Source of the DNA: Gottfriedia sp002574545
GTDB taxonomy: Bacteria > Bacillota > Bacilli > Bacillales > Bacillaceae_G
Length of the DNA stretch: 64,000 nucleotides
Assembly (NCBI GenBank): GCA_052180195.1
Contig: CP197469.1
Direction: 5' to 3' (one strand)
A program made the position numbers and the translations under genes. This document shows, in pieces, positions 26,749 to 34,624 of this stretch. Positions within the stretch are counted from its first letter, which is position 1; the number at the start of each line of letters is the position of its first letter. The notes under the pieces were generated by a model. That model saw only the letters and a program-made list of their open reading frames with translations, was not told where the DNA came from and made no database searches.

Positions 26749-27522
26749 ATGAGAATAGCTTTTTTTGACTCGGGAATTGGTGGGTTAACTGTCTTAAATG
26801 AGGCACTGAAAAAATTACCAAATGAAGATTTTTTATATTTTGCTGATACGCTTCACGTTCCTTATGGTACAAAGTCGAAGGAAGAAGTAAGTGCATTTGT
26901 AAAAAAGTCTGTAGAAATGATTATTAAAGAAGATGTGAAAGCACTTGTCATTGCATGTAATACGGCTACTAGTATAGCAGTAAATGAATTGAGAGAAATG
27001 TATGATTTTCCGATTATCGGAATGGAACCGGCTGTAAAACCAGCTGTTGAAATGAACAGAACAACTGGTAAGAGAGTATTAGTTTTTGCGACTCCACTTA
27101 CGTTAAAGCAAAAAAAGTATAATGAGCTTATTTCAAGGGTGGACGATCTAAGTATTGTTGATTCATTGCCTTTACCAGAACTAGTTCATTATTGTGAGGA
27201 ATTAAATTTTAATGAAAATTTTATGATTGATTATTTTAAAAGTAAACTTTCATTATTTAATATTGAGCAATATGGAACCATTGTTTTAGGGTGTACTCAT
27301 TATCCATTTTATAAAAATATCCTAAAAAAGATTTTACCTGAAGATGTTCGAATTGTTGATGGAAGTAATGGAACTGTCAAACGATTAATCCAGCTTCTTG
27401 GAGAAAATGGCCAATTAAATGAAACTGGTCAAACAAATGTCAAGTTTATGTGTTCAAATAATGACATAGAATATATTGAGAAGACAAAAGAGGCGTTAAG
27501 CTACTTGCAGAATGAGAGATAA
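26749..27522 (+). CDS. murI: Glutamate racemase
   Basis: Interconverts L- and D-glutamate to supply D-Glu for peptidoglycan. The 257-aa protein has the N-terminal FFDSGIGGLTV motif and both catalytic cysteines, in IACNTATS (about residue 71) and GCTHYPF (about 183). In size and sequence it looks closer to the accessory YrpC-type racemase than to RacE, but this is an impression. It lies alone between a Nudix gene and the convergent rqcH, away from the usual racE location. The ATG follows TTAGGTGAATTGAA. Confidence 0.92.
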   Translation: MRIAFFDSGIGGLTVLNEALKKLPNEDFLYFADTLHVPYGTKSKEEVSAFVKKSVEMIIKEDVKALVIACNTATSIAVNELREMYDFPIIGMEPAVKPAVEMNRTTGKRVLVFATPLTLKQKKYNELISRVDDLSIVDSLPLPELVHYCEELNFNENFMIDYFKSKLSLFNIEQYGTIVLGCTHYPFYKNILKKILPEDVRIVDGSNGTVKRLIQLLGENGQLNETGQTNVKFMCSNNDIEYIEKTKEALSYLQNER

Positions 27523-27554
27523 AAGATAAGCTAGATTTAGTCTTCTATAACGTG

Positions 27555-27586
27555 AAAAATGGTGCCCGTTAATAGGCACCATTTTT
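27555..27586. terminator. Bidirectional terminator between murI and rqcH
   Basis: A perfect 12-bp stem AAAAATGGTGCC / GGCACCATTTTT with an 8-base loop lies between two convergent genes. It ends 1 bp from the rqcH stop codon. Confidence 0.9.
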
Positions 27587-27587
27587 A

Positions 27588-29288
27588 TTATTTCTTCAGT
27601 TTTAAAACAAGTTCTTCATCAGGTGTTACATACACTGTATTGTTTTGTTCGTATATGACAAAACCTGGTTTGGAACCATTTGGTTTTTTTACATTGCGAA
27701 TTTGTGTGTAATCAACTGGCACCGAGCTTGATTGACGTGCTTTACTAAAATATGCAGCAATAATAGCTGCTTCTTTAATCGCAATTTCACTTGGATCCTT
27801 AGCACGAATGACAACATGAGAACCCGGGATATCTTTTGTATGAAACCAAAGTTCGTCTCTACTTGCAAGTTTATTTGTTAAATAATCATTTTGTTTATTA
27901 TTTTTACCGACTAATAATTGTTCACCAGTAGTTGAGATGTATTCATCTAATGTGACTTTTTGTTTGTTTGATTTTTGGGCTTTTTTCGATTTTTTCTTCC
28001 TAATATAACCCGTCTCTACTAGTTCTTCTCTAATTTCTTCTAAATCACGTGGTGAAGCAGATTCAATTTGCTGAATAACTGTCTCTAAATAATCATTTTC
28101 TTCTGTCGTTAATTTAATTTGTTCTTCGATATGTGCGACTGAATTTTTAAGCTTAGTATATTTGGTGAAATAAGCTTGTGCATTTTCAGAAGGTGTTTTT
28201 AATGGCGATAAAGGAATAACCATTTTGGCACCATTTTCGTCATAGTAATTTATGACTTCAATTTCTTTCATACCTTTTTGTATTGCAAACATATTTGCTG
28301 TAAGTAATTCGCCTTGTAACTGAATTTTATCTGCTTTATCGGTATCTTCAAGACTTTTAAGTAATTTTTTAATTTTTTTCTTATTTTTTGTCAGTTCATT
28401 TTGTAACAGTTTTTCTAAGTCTCCGCTTTGTTGTTTTACTCGGTCACGTTCAGCTTTACCAAAGTAAAAAACATCTAATAGCTCACTTAAGCTGTCGAAA
28501 ACAGTTTGTTCGGCTTGTAAGTGAGATAAATTAATGAAATAAAACATTTCTCTCGATTCTAAGCGGAAAAGTGAAGGAGTAAACTTTTTTAATTGTATTT
28601 CATTCATGATTGTTTTAAACGATTTATACAAATCCTCTTTTCCTTTATAGACAATTTCATTTGCGAGTAATGGAGAGATTCCGGAGAAATGTTGAACAAT
28701 TGCTTCGGACGGTGATTTGTCACTTTGAGTTATAAGTTGATTAAACTCCTCTTTGGAAGTGACTTTATAAGGATCATGTTTTTCTTGTTTAGGTGGAGAA
28801 ATATAAGTAGCTCCAGGTTGTACTATTCGATGTCGATTAACGGCCATCGGTACATGCTTTATGCTATCTAATATTACTTGTCGTTCTTCATCAATTAAGA
28901 TGATATTACTATGTCTACCCATTAATTCAATGATCAATGTTCGGTATTGTTCATCACCAATTTCATTTCTACTACGTACTTTCATGTTCACGATTCGCTC
29001 ATGTTCTAATTGTGTAATGCTTTCAATGATGCCACCATTTAGATGTTTTCTTAAAAGCATTGTAAACATAGATGGTTCTGATGGAGTATCATAGTTTTGA
29101 TTTGTAAAATGGAATCTTGCGTAACTAGGGTGAGCGCTTAATATTAGTTTGTAATTGGCACCATTTGCTCTCACGGTTAGTAGTACCTCATAGTTACTAG
29201 GTTGTACAATTTTTGATATTCTTCCAGTTGTTAATTTAGAAGCTACTTCGTTTGTCATAGCTCCTGTAAAAAGTCCGTCAAAAGACAT
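27588..29288 (-). CDS. rqcH: Ribosome-associated quality control factor RqcH (NFACT/FbpA family)
   Basis: Binds stalled 50S-peptidyl-tRNA complexes and recruits tRNA-Ala to add C-terminal alanine tails to incomplete proteins. The start is the ATG giving MSFDGLFTGAMT, as in B. subtilis YloA; a GTG three codons upstream is in frame. The 566-aa protein shows the NFACT-N region (SAHPSYARFHFT, MLLRKHLNGG), a central lysine- and glutamate-rich coiled coil (about 280-420) and the C-terminal NFACT-R domain (DELWFHTKDIPGSHVVIRAK). It begins the segment syntenic with the B. subtilis yloA-ffh region. Confidence 0.95.
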   Translation of the reverse strand: MSFDGLFTGAMTNEVASKLTTGRISKIVQPSNYEVLLTVRANGANYKLILSAHPSYARFHFTNQNYDTPSEPSMFTMLLRKHLNGGIIESITQLEHERIVNMKVRSRNEIGDEQYRTLIIELMGRHSNIILIDEERQVILDSIKHVPMAVNRHRIVQPGATYISPPKQEKHDPYKVTSKEEFNQLITQSDKSPSEAIVQHFSGISPLLANEIVYKGKEDLYKSFKTIMNEIQLKKFTPSLFRLESREMFYFINLSHLQAEQTVFDSLSELLDVFYFGKAERDRVKQQSGDLEKLLQNELTKNKKKIKKLLKSLEDTDKADKIQLQGELLTANMFAIQKGMKEIEVINYYDENGAKMVIPLSPLKTPSENAQAYFTKYTKLKNSVAHIEEQIKLTTEENDYLETVIQQIESASPRDLEEIREELVETGYIRKKKSKKAQKSNKQKVTLDEYISTTGEQLLVGKNNKQNDYLTNKLASRDELWFHTKDIPGSHVVIRAKDPSEIAIKEAAIIAAYFSKARQSSSVPVDYTQIRNVKKPNGSKPGFVIYEQNNTVYVTPDEELVLKLKK

Positions 29289-29609
29289 ATGTATCACGTC
29301 CTACTCTTTAAAAACACTATTTTTATTTTTGATCCTAAAATTTCTAATAACTTCCAGTATTACATTCAATCTTTCCCTTAAATCAACCTATTTTAAAAAC
29401 TGTTTCATATCCATATATTAAACAATCAAGATCGTTCTAAAAGCGAATTCAATCATACAATATCTTGATTAGTCTTGTCACATTTTCAGTTGCTAAAAGC
29501 TAGATTTATTTTCATCATTATATCATTAATTTGGACGAGTCTGAATATGCTTTTATCAAGAGGTAAGGGGGACAACTTACCTAATGTTTAATTAGGGGTG
29601 AACGCGGGT
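29289..29609 (+). other. Gene-free divergent region between rqcH and yloB (about 320 bp)
   Basis: No ORF is supportable. It must hold both divergent promoters, but neither shows a consensus -35/-10 pair. Visible structure: a 9-bp inverted repeat AATCAAGAT (29424-29432) and ATCTTGATT (29462-29470), a hairpin AGGTAAG/CTTACCT (29561-29582), and a small CTAAT/ATTAG hairpin just before the yloB ribosome site. Confidence 0.5.
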
Positions 29610-32282
29610 ATGAATTTTTATCGGATGAGAGCGGAAGAAGTCGTGCAAGTAACGAATACAAATGTATCCTCCGGTTTAACTGATGAGGAGGTAAAGAAAA
29701 GGCGAGCAACATTTGGGGCAAATGAATTAAGGGAATCAGAGAAAACTTCCAAACTCGTTTTATTTTTAAATCAGTTTAATGATTTTATGGTATTTGTTCT
29801 ATTAGGCGCTACGATTATATCAATCTTTTTAAAGGAAGTAGTAGATGCAGTAGCGATTTTGGCAATTGTATTAATTAACGGGATTTTAGGATATTTTCAA
29901 GAAGCTAAAGCAGAAAAATCATTAGAAGCTTTGAAAGAATTGGCTGCTCCACAAGTAAATGTTTTGCGCGATGGACAATTTGTTAAGTTACCTTCAAAGG
30001 AATTAGTTGTTGGTGATATTATTAAGTTTTCAAGTGGTGATCGGATTGGTGCTGATATTCGCATAATCGAAGCATCAAGTTTATACATAGAAGAATCAGC
30101 GCTTACAGGTGAATCAGTTCCGGTTCAAAAAAGATTTGAATCAATTCAGTCTGATGATATTGGTATTGGTGATCAAGATAATATGGGCTTTATGGGAACA
30201 CTTGTTACGCGTGGAAATGGGAAAGGTGTAGTTGTTTCGACAGGAATGAAAACAGCAATGGGGCAAATTGCAAATTTACTTCAAAATACAGAAACCATTG
30301 TTACACCTTTACAAAGACGATTAGAACAATTAGGTAAAATATTGATTATTCTAGCATTGTTTTTAACAGCTTTAGTTGTATTTATCGGTGTTTATCAAGG
30401 AAATGAATTATATCATATGTTTTTAGCGGGTGTGTCACTTGCAGTTGCTGCGATTCCAGAAGGTTTGCCAGCGATTGTAACAGTTGCTTTATCACTTGGG
30501 GTACAACGAATGATTAAAAAGAAAGCAATCGTTCGAAAGCTTCAAGCGGTTGAAACATTAGGATGTGCTTCAGTCATTTGTTCAGACAAAACAGGGACAA
30601 TGACCGAAAATAAAATGACTGTTACAAATATTTGGTCGGGTGGAGCGAGTTATGAAGTATCTGGAAATGGCTATGCAATTGATGGAGAGTTTACAAATAA
30701 AGACAGAACCATTAATCCAACATTAAATAAACAATTATTTCAAACTCTTGTATTCGGATCTATTTGTAGTGATGCACAATTGATTCAAAAGAAAAAAGAA
30801 ATTGTATTAGATGGTGATCCAACTGAAGGCGCGATTGTTGTGGCAGGGTATAAAGCTGGAATCGATCGTGAATACGTAAATTCGAATTTTACTAGAATAC
30901 ATGAACTTCCTTTTGATAGTACACGGAAAATGATGTCGGTTGTTGTAAAAAATCGATCAGGTGAACAATTTGTGATTACAAAGGGTGCACCAGACGTCTT
31001 ACTTTCAAAATGTAATACAATTTTATGGCATGAAAGGGAAGAACAATTAAATACGTTTAGACAAAATGCAGTAGAAAATATAATTGAAACTTATGCAAAT
31101 AATGCACTCCGTACGATTGCGATTGCGTTTAAACCATTAAAATCAAATTCAATCATTGATGAAAGGGATCTCGAAAGTGATTTAACTTTTATTGGCTTAC
31201 AAGGGATGATTGACCCACCAAGAGCAGAAGTTGCACAAGCTGTTCAAGAATGTAAAGAAGCTGGTATAAAAACGGTTATGATAACTGGGGATCATAAATT
31301 AACAGCTTCTAGTATAGCTAGAAAACTAGGAATCTTAAGAGATAATGGTAGAGTAGTAGAAGGGAAAGAATTAGATGCACTATCAATAGAGCAGATTCAA
31401 GAATTTGTAGAGGATGCTGCTGTGTTTGCTAGAGTATCGCCTGAACATAAATTAAAAATTGTAAAAGCCCTTCAAGCAAATGGACATATTGTTGCAATGA
31501 CTGGTGATGGTGTAAATGATGCACCAGCAATTAAAGCGGCGGATATTGGTATTTCAATGGGGATTACTGGTACAGATGTAGCAAAGGAAGCTTCATCTTT
31601 AGTATTACTTGACGATAATTTTGCCACTATCAAATCAGCAATTAAAGAAGGTCGCAATATTTATAGTAATATTCGCAAATTTATTCGTTATTTATTAGCT
31701 TCAAATGTTGGTGAAATTTTAGTAATGTTGTTTGCGATGTTATTAGCTTTACCGCTACCACTTGTTCCAGTACAAATTTTATGGGTAAATCTAGTGACTG
31801 ATGGACTACCAGCTATGGCATTAGGTGTTGATTCAGCTGAAGATGATGTCATGAAAAGAAGTCCTCGCTCGGTAACAGAAGGGATTTTTGCAAGAGGTTT
31901 AGGATGGAAAATTATTTCAAGAGGGTTCTTAATTGGATTTGTCACACTATTAGCATTCATTATTTCGTACAATCAACATCCAAATCAACTAGAATATGCA
32001 CAAACAGTAGCATTTTCAACATTAGTATTAGCACAATTAATTCATGTGTTTGATTGTAGAAGTGAGCGATCCATTTTCCATCGAAACGTATTTGGAAATT
32101 TATATTTAATTGGAGCAGTTATCGTTTCTATGCTTTTAATGCTAGTAGTTATTTACTACCCACCATTACAACCTATTTTCAAAACGATACCAATCGTGCC
32201 AAGAGATTGGTTCTTAATTGGAGGTCTTTCATCTATTCCAACTTTTATGCTTGCAGGAGCATTATTTACTAAGAAAAAATAA
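29610..32282 (+). CDS. yloB: P-type calcium-transporting ATPase
   Basis: Pumps Ca2+ (possibly also Mn2+) across the cytoplasmic membrane at the cost of ATP. The start is the ATG after AGGGGTGA, giving 890 aa beginning MNFYRMRAEEV, the same length as I recall for B. subtilis YloB. It shows the actuator motif LTGES, the phosphorylation site CSDKTGTMTE (Asp326), the nucleotide-domain motif ITKGAPD, and the hinge MTGDGVNDAPAIK. The membrane motif VAAIPEGLPA contributes Ca2+ ligands, as in SERCA-type pumps. It is intact and in its syntenic place next to rqcH. Confidence 0.96.
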   Translation: MNFYRMRAEEVVQVTNTNVSSGLTDEEVKKRRATFGANELRESEKTSKLVLFLNQFNDFMVFVLLGATIISIFLKEVVDAVAILAIVLINGILGYFQEAKAEKSLEALKELAAPQVNVLRDGQFVKLPSKELVVGDIIKFSSGDRIGADIRIIEASSLYIEESALTGESVPVQKRFESIQSDDIGIGDQDNMGFMGTLVTRGNGKGVVVSTGMKTAMGQIANLLQNTETIVTPLQRRLEQLGKILIILALFLTALVVFIGVYQGNELYHMFLAGVSLAVAAIPEGLPAIVTVALSLGVQRMIKKKAIVRKLQAVETLGCASVICSDKTGTMTENKMTVTNIWSGGASYEVSGNGYAIDGEFTNKDRTINPTLNKQLFQTLVFGSICSDAQLIQKKKEIVLDGDPTEGAIVVAGYKAGIDREYVNSNFTRIHELPFDSTRKMMSVVVKNRSGEQFVITKGAPDVLLSKCNTILWHEREEQLNTFRQNAVENIIETYANNALRTIAIAFKPLKSNSIIDERDLESDLTFIGLQGMIDPPRAEVAQAVQECKEAGIKTVMITGDHKLTASSIARKLGILRDNGRVVEGKELDALSIEQIQEFVEDAAVFARVSPEHKLKIVKALQANGHIVAMTGDGVNDAPAIKAADIGISMGITGTDVAKEASSLVLLDDNFATIKSAIKEGRNIYSNIRKFIRYLLASNVGEILVMLFAMLLALPLPLVPVQILWVNLVTDGLPAMALGVDSAEDDVMKRSPRSVTEGIFARGLGWKIISRGFLIGFVTLLAFIISYNQHPNQLEYAQTVAFSTLVLAQLIHVFDCRSERSIFHRNVFGNLYLIGAVIVSMLLMLVVIYYPPLQPIFKTIPIVPRDWFLIGGLSSIPTFMLAGALFTKKK

Positions 32283-32318
32283 TTTGCGAACAAAATGGAT
32301 AACCAATTTAAAATATGT

Positions 32319-32324
32319 TATAAT
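32319..32324 (+). promoter_or_regulatory. Candidate promoter -10 upstream of yloC, directly before the yloB terminator
   Basis: A perfect TATAAT with a weak -35 (TGGATA, 32296-32301) at 17 bp. The predicted start would fall at the foot of the hairpin at 32330, so a transcript from it would begin with that hairpin. Pattern evidence only. Confidence 0.35.
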
Positions 32325-32329
32325 TCCTT

Positions 32330-32367
32330 AAGGTAGTAGAGGTATGCTCTATTACCTTTTCTCTTTT
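32330..32367 (+). terminator. Intrinsic terminator between yloB and yloC
   Basis: A 12-bp stem AAGGTAGTAGAG / CTCTATTACCTT (one G-U pair) followed by a T-rich tail TTCTCTTTT. Confidence 0.75.
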
Positions 32368-32429
32368 ACATATTGAATGAAATTTGGGAAATAAAATAGA
32401 GAGAAAATTAGTGTATTGGAAGTGGAACA

Positions 32430-33299
32430 ATGGTCGTAAGTATGACAGGGTATGGTAAAGCCATTTTGTCAAATGAACAGTACAAAATACATATTGAAAT
32501 GAAAGCAGTGAATCATCGATACTTAGAGACAATCGTTCGAATGCCAAGACAATTATTAGCATATGAAGATGCAATTAAGAAAATTGTAGCTAAGTATACT
32601 AGTCGAGGCCGAGTTGAGGTTTTTGTTACAATTGAGGGCTTATTACAACGTACATTACAAATAGATGAAGGCTTAATTCAACAATATAAAAAAGCGATTG
32701 AAAATCTTTCGGGCGAAGCGGAAAGTAAATCTTTTTATAATCCGATCGATTTATTAAAGCTACCGGAAGTTACTACTGTAAGTGAAGTAGAACAAATCAA
32801 TGATAATTTTGAAGAATTATTATTAACGACTACTGAAAATGCATGTCAGCAATTTTTTGATGTTAAGTGCAAAGAAGGTGGACAACTTAAAAAAGATTTA
32901 ATAGAAAGATTATCAGCAATTGAAGAATGTAAAAAACAGATTACTGTTCATTCTCCACTTGTTTTGAAATCTTATCGTGAAAAACTTCAATCAAAATTAG
33001 CGGAAGCTGAATTAACAACGGTTGATGAGCAAAGATTATTAACAGAAATTATGCTCTTTGCAGATCGATGTGACATATCTGAAGAATTAGTTCGACTGAC
33101 TAGTCATTTAGAATTGTTTAATGAAACTTTACAAATAAAAGAATCAATCGGGAGAAAATTAGATTTTATCGTACAAGAAATGAATCGAGAAGTGAATACG
33201 ATTGGTTCGAAAGCAAACTCATTAGATATTTCTAAACAAGTTGTTGAAATTAAAAATAATCTTGAAAAAATTAGAGAGCAAGTTCAAAATATTGAATAA
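32430..33299 (+). CDS. yloC: YicC-family endoribonuclease (YloC)
   Basis: The 289-aa protein begins MVVSMTGYGKA and ends with the conserved REVNTIGSKANS...KNNLEKIREQVQNIE region, the two ends that define the YicC family. E. coli YicC is reported as an endoribonuclease linked to small-RNA turnover; the Bacillus role is less clear. The ATG follows GGAAGTGGAACA. In B. subtilis the next gene is remA (ylzA), but here gmk follows after only 153 bp with no remA between. Confidence 0.93.
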   Translation: MVVSMTGYGKAILSNEQYKIHIEMKAVNHRYLETIVRMPRQLLAYEDAIKKIVAKYTSRGRVEVFVTIEGLLQRTLQIDEGLIQQYKKAIENLSGEAESKSFYNPIDLLKLPEVTTVSEVEQINDNFEELLLTTTENACQQFFDVKCKEGGQLKKDLIERLSAIEECKKQITVHSPLVLKSYREKLQSKLAEAELTTVDEQRLLTEIMLFADRCDISEELVRLTSHLELFNETLQIKESIGRKLDFIVQEMNREVNTIGSKANSLDISKQVVEIKNNLEKIREQVQNIE

Positions 33300-33343
33300 T
33301 GTAAAAGATTTGTTTATAGTTGCAAAGGTCCGGTAACAATGTG

Positions 33344-33367
33344 AATTAGAAGACTAATTAATTTTTT
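33344..33367 (+). terminator. Weak terminator-like hairpin between yloC and gmk
   Basis: AATTAG / CTAATT with a 4-base loop, then AA and six T. It is AT-rich and only 6 bp long, so at best a weak terminator. Confidence 0.3.
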
Positions 33368-33452
33368 AATTGACTCTGACACACGAAAAAAGTAACGAGC
33401 GATTGACCTTTAGTAAATTAAACTGTCTAGAATTAGAAGGGTAGGGTCATAA

Positions 33453-34070
33453 ATGAGGCATGAAAGAGGCTTATTAATCGTACTTTCTGGTCCATCTGGA
33501 GTAGGTAAGGGTACGGTGCGTAAAGCTATTTTTGATAATAAGGATTTAGATCTTCAATATAGTATTTCGATGACGACAAGAAAACCTCGTGAAGGTGAAG
33601 TACATGGAGTGGATTATTTCTTTACATCAAAAGAAGATTTCAAACAGAAAATAAATGAAGATAAGTTTCTTGAGTGGGCAGAGTTTGTAGGTAATTACTA
33701 TGGAACGCCAATTGATTATGTTGAAAAAACATTAAGCGAAGGAAAAGACATTTTCCTGGAAATTGAAGTTCAAGGTGCCCTGCAAGTAAAAAAAGCTTTT
33801 CCTGAAGGAATCTTTATTTTCTTAGCCCCTCCGAGTATGAGAGAATTACAAAATCGAATTGTAACAAGAGGTACAGAAACTGAAGATGTGATTATGAATC
33901 GTATGAATGCAGCAAAAGAAGAAATTGAAATGATGGATGCTTACGATTATGTAGTCGAAAATGATCAAGTTGATTTAGCTTGTGAACGTATTAAAGCAAT
34001 TATTTTAAGTGAACATTTAAAACGTGAACGAGTTGCAAATTATTATAAAAGAATGATGGAGGCCGAATAA
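33453..34070 (+). CDS. gmk: Guanylate kinase
   Basis: Phosphorylates GMP and dGMP to the diphosphates. The 205-aa protein has the P-loop SGPSGVGKGT (about residues 11-20), the GMP-binding region SISMTTRKPREGEVHGVDYFF and the lid EIEVQGALQVKKAFP. The ATG follows AGAAGGGTAGGGTCATAA. It lies 3 bp from rpoZ and is the usual partner of that gene; in Bacillus GMK is also a direct target of (p)ppGpp. Confidence 0.98.
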   Translation: MRHERGLLIVLSGPSGVGKGTVRKAIFDNKDLDLQYSISMTTRKPREGEVHGVDYFFTSKEDFKQKINEDKFLEWAEFVGNYYGTPIDYVEKTLSEGKDIFLEIEVQGALQVKKAFPEGIFIFLAPPSMRELQNRIVTRGTETEDVIMNRMNAAKEEIEMMDAYDYVVENDQVDLACERIKAIILSEHLKRERVANYYKRMMEAE

Positions 34071-34073
34071 ACT

Positions 34074-34286
34074 ATGTTATATCCTTCGATTGACCGTTTA
34101 TTAACAAAATTAGACTCAAAATATACGCTAGTAACAGTTGCTTCAAAGCGTGCTCGCGAAATGCAAGTAAATAAAGATATTCGTGTTGAAAAACCTGTAT
34201 CTGATAAATTTGTAGGAAAAGCATTAGAAGAAATTAATGCTGGATTATTATCTTATAGAAAACTTGAAGATGTTAAAGAAGATTAA
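34074..34286 (+). CDS. rpoZ: RNA polymerase omega subunit
   Basis: A small subunit that helps assemble and stabilise the RNA polymerase beta-prime subunit. The 70-aa protein begins MLYPSIDRLLTKLDSKYTLV and contains the VASKRAREMQ helix, both family hallmarks. It follows gmk after 3 bp. The downstream 338-bp gap before coaBC holds a MITE-like sequence and a weak terminator. Confidence 0.97.
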   Translation: MLYPSIDRLLTKLDSKYTLVTVASKRAREMQVNKDIRVEKPVSDKFVGKALEEINAGLLSYRKLEDVKED

Positions 34287-34302
34287 TATTTAACTGTGTG
34301 AT

Positions 34303-34411
34303 GAGGCTGTCCCAAAACATTTGCTAATTATCCATATGACTAAAAAGGACAACGTGGTGTTTAACACCTCTCCTAAAAGTTTATGTGGTGATTAGAAATG
34401 GGGGCAGTCTT
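34303..34411 (+). repeat. MITE-like short element with imperfect terminal inverted repeats
   Basis: The left end GAGGCTGTCCCAAAACATTT and the complement of the right end (AAGACTGCCCCCATTTCTAAT) align as imperfect inverted repeats. The left end resembles ends of several Bacillota insertion sequences. Between them is a palindrome GGTGTTTAACACC (34356-34368) and no ORF. It may be a non-autonomous element or the scar of one. I see no second copy in the window, so this is tentative. Confidence 0.45.
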
Positions 34412-34624
34412 ATTTTTGTGATAAAATAACCGAGTAGTTGATCCGCGAAAAGCGCTGTATTCGAAACAAGATTCAGACAACTAAGCTCATTGTTTAGCTT
34501 TTTTTAGAAAAGTCTATAACATTTATTTAAAACATATTTGTGGTATCTTAGACATAGAACATCCAAAAGACCTATTTTTTGACATATTACATAGAAAGAA
34601 TAAAATTTGAAAGGGTGAAGGTGA
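34412..34624 (+). other. Gap between the MITE-like element and coaBC
   Basis: No ORF is supportable. It holds a weak terminator-like hairpin (34483-34505) and otherwise shows no convincing promoter; the coaBC promoter should lie here. Confidence 0.45.
34483..34505 (+). terminator. Weak terminator after rpoZ
   Basis: AAGCT / AGCTT with an 8-base loop followed by a 7-base T-run. The stem is only 5 bp, so efficiency is doubtful. Confidence 0.4.

Noticed and set aside
29540..29610. A yybP-ykoY manganese riboswitch before the calcium ATPase
   Set aside because: The hairpin loop contains GGGG, but none of the paired conserved motifs of that riboswitch can be found, and the region is too short.
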